This document shows, in pieces, positions 62,851 to 64,000 of a stretch of 64,000 nt of DNA. Numbering within the stretch: position 1 is the first letter of the stretch; each line of letters begins with the position of its first letter. The stretch spans positions 1,364,001 through 1,428,000 of the forward strand of contig NZ_CP014691.1 of NCBI RefSeq assembly GCF_002005465.1. The letters are read 5' to 3'. The position numbers and the translations under genes were made by a program. The DNA is from Neoasaia chiangmaiensis. Lineage in GTDB: Bacteria; Pseudomonadota; Alphaproteobacteria; Acetobacterales; Acetobacteraceae. Under the pieces are notes generated by a model. It searched no databases. It had not been told where the DNA came from and saw only the letters and a list, made by a program, of their open reading frames with translations.

Positions 62851-63564
62851 GTGCTGATGCGACCCCAGGATATCGCGACCCTGGCGAGCCATTGCGCCCG
62901 TTGTGGCGCGCGAGACAGAAGTATCTGCTCCGCGATCGAGGACGAGGACCTCAATCATCTGGCGGTTCATTCACAGCATATCGATGTTGCGGCTGGACAA
63001 TGTTTCATCGAGCAGGACGAACTGGCCCGCGATTTCTTCGTCGTGACGGAAGGGCACGCCAAACTCTTCACACTGATGTCCGACGGAAGGCGGCAGGTGA
63101 ACGGCTTCGCCGGACAAGGCCAGTTCCTTGGTCTGGCGGCAAACGAACGCTACGCCTTCAGCGCCGAAGCGCTGACGCCCCTTAAACTCTGCCGTTTCTC
63201 CCATGACGGCATGCGGCTTCTGACGGCACAGTTTCCCACCCTGGAACAACGCCTTCTCAGCGAGGCCTCGAATGAACTCGTCGCGGCACAGGGACGCATG
63301 CTGCTACTCGGCCGCAAGACGGCGCGCGAACGTCTCGCCAGCTTCCTGATAGAGCGCGGCGCCGGTTGCCACCAGGCCACGACCATCGAACTGCCGATGA
63401 CGCGCACGGACATTGCGGATTATCTCGGCCTGACGATCGAAACGGTGAGCCGCACATTGAATGCGTTGCGACGGGATGGCCTGATCGACATCGACCACAT
63501 CACGCGCATTCACCTGCGCAACCGGCACGCCATTGCCGCGCTGGCATCGGGCGAAGCAGCCTAG
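62851..63564 (+). CDS. fnr: FNR-type oxygen-sensing transcriptional regulator
   Basis: A 237-residue Crp/Fnr regulator. The N-terminus has the Fe-S cysteines Cys15, Cys18 and Cys26 (CARCGARDRSIC) and a fourth at Cys114 (LKLCRFSHD), the expected number and place for the 4Fe-4S cluster lost in air. A cyclic-nucleotide-like domain follows, then a long dimerisation helix and the helix-turn-helix RTDIADYLGLTIETVSRTLNAL, whose E-x-x-SR contacts TTGAT half-sites. GTG start with AGAGGAG 8 nt upstream. The FNR box 91 bp upstream suggests autoregulation. Confidence 0.95.
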   Translation: MLMRPQDIATLASHCARCGARDRSICSAIEDEDLNHLAVHSQHIDVAAGQCFIEQDELARDFFVVTEGHAKLFTLMSDGRRQVNGFAGQGQFLGLAANERYAFSAEALTPLKLCRFSHDGMRLLTAQFPTLEQRLLSEASNELVAAQGRMLLLGRKTARERLASFLIERGAGCHQATTIELPMTRTDIADYLGLTIETVSRTLNALRRDGLIDIDHITRIHLRNRHAIAALASGEAA

Positions 63565-63566
63565 GC

Positions 63567-64000
63567 TCAGGCGATCGAAACCAGTCCCAGGGCGTGGCCG
63601 ATCAAGGCATCGAGATCGTCGTCCCCGCTTTGCTGCCGCAAGGTATCCAGACGCCCGTCGACGGCCAGGGCCGCAAGACCATGCACAATACCCCAACGCG
63701 CGGCGAAGCGAGGCGCCTCCTGCGCGGAGGCCATATCGGCATCTTGCGCGCCGAGAAACGCGAAAGCCTCCCCTGACGTCTCTTTCAGGCGCGGGCGCGA
63801 CCAGTCCAGCGCATCGCTACGGAACATGAGGTTGAACAGCGCCGGATGGGTCAGGGCAAAACGCATATAGGCTCTTCCCCTGCCTTGCACATCACTCCCT
63901 GCCGAATGCATTGCCTTTCCCAACGCGGCGAACCCGTCTGCCGCCAGTTCGGACAGCAATCCAGCCAGATTACCGAAATGCGGGTCGCCTGCCGTCGCTG
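63567..64000 (-). CDS. TetR-family regulator with WHG domain, 5' end outside window
   Basis: At least 144 residues of C-terminal part are seen; the N-terminal helix-turn-helix lies beyond the right edge. The blocks YMRFALTHPALFNLMFRSD and RWGIVHGLAALAVDGRL match the C-terminal WHG domain of TetR/AcrR regulators. The internal TTG that could be taken as a start is inside an open frame that continues to the edge, so it is not the true start. It converges with fnr with a 2-bp gap. Ligand unknown. Confidence 0.88.
   Translation of the reverse strand, partial: ATAGDPHFGNLAGLLSELAADGFAALGKAMHSAGSDVQGRGRAYMRFALTHPALFNLMFRSDALDWSRPRLKETSGEAFAFLGAQDADMASAQEAPRFAARWGIVHGLAALAVDGRLDTLRQQSGDDDLDALIGHALGLVSIA

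Noticed and set aside
1-64000. CRISPR array, insertion sequence or prophage
   Set aside because: No regularly spaced repeats, transposase, integrase or phage genes were seen on either strand.

Overview
The window looks like a chromosomal segment of an alphaproteobacterium, most probably an acetic acid bacterium (Acetobacteraceae). This is inferred from high GC, the alphaproteobacterial flavour of UvrA and FNR, ATP-type dihydroxyacetone kinase, NAD(P)-aldehyde dehydrogenase, type II NADH dehydrogenase, and many secreted sugar and peptide hydrolases. No insertion sequence, prophage, CRISPR array or rRNA was seen. Species was not determined.

Layout. 1-1.6 kb: a SARP/BTAD-type regulator running off the left edge, then a tRNA-Arg(CCU) gene whose anticodon loop is split by a 226-nt group I intron. 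1.6-4.8 kb: a small membrane protein, an LMW-phosphatase/fructosamine-kinase pair with a D-2-hydroxyacid dehydrogenase, and an exported NTF2-like protein. 4.8-9 kb: dihydroxyacetone kinase diverging from a two-gene ABC transporter. 8.9-14.2 kb: an exported HisC-like aminotransferase behind a TonB receptor, diverging from a DHA2-type MFS pump. 14.2-25 kb: uvrA, a Cds1-like cysteine desulfhydrase coupled to DsbD, the helicase hrpB, two small exported or membrane proteins and an S1/P1 nuclease. 25.4-34 kb: aldehyde dehydrogenase, NDH-2, secreted GH32, an SDR/HxlR pair, an entericidin-like lipoprotein, a beta-lactamase-fold hydrolase and an unknown membrane protein. 34.3-42.8 kb: two GH92 mannosidases, an M28 peptidase and a MYG1-like protein.

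42.9-54.7 kb is the most striking part: nine minus-strand genes, almost all overlapping or nearly touching. In transcription order they are a DadA-like D-amino-acid dehydrogenase, a lipoprotein penicillin/AHL-acylase, a serine beta-lactamase/D-peptidase-fold hydrolase, a peptide-binding protein, an amidase, two Dpp-type permeases and two Dpp-type ATPases. A LysR gene lies just upstream. I read it as one pathway that deacylates or opens an N-acylated and/or D-amino-acid-containing amide outside the cytoplasm, imports the product and oxidises it. The substrate is unknown.

54.8-64 kb: the LysR gene, a small lipoprotein, a dual-specificity-like phosphatase, and a TonB receptor/GlpQ/HAD-phosphatase series that could scavenge glycerophosphodiesters. 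Then come OmpW and FNR, divergent around a good FNR box, and a TetR-type regulator running off the right edge.

All functions are from motif reading only; no searches were run. Start codons were chosen from Shine-Dalgarno sequences, signal peptides and overlaps where these were visible.
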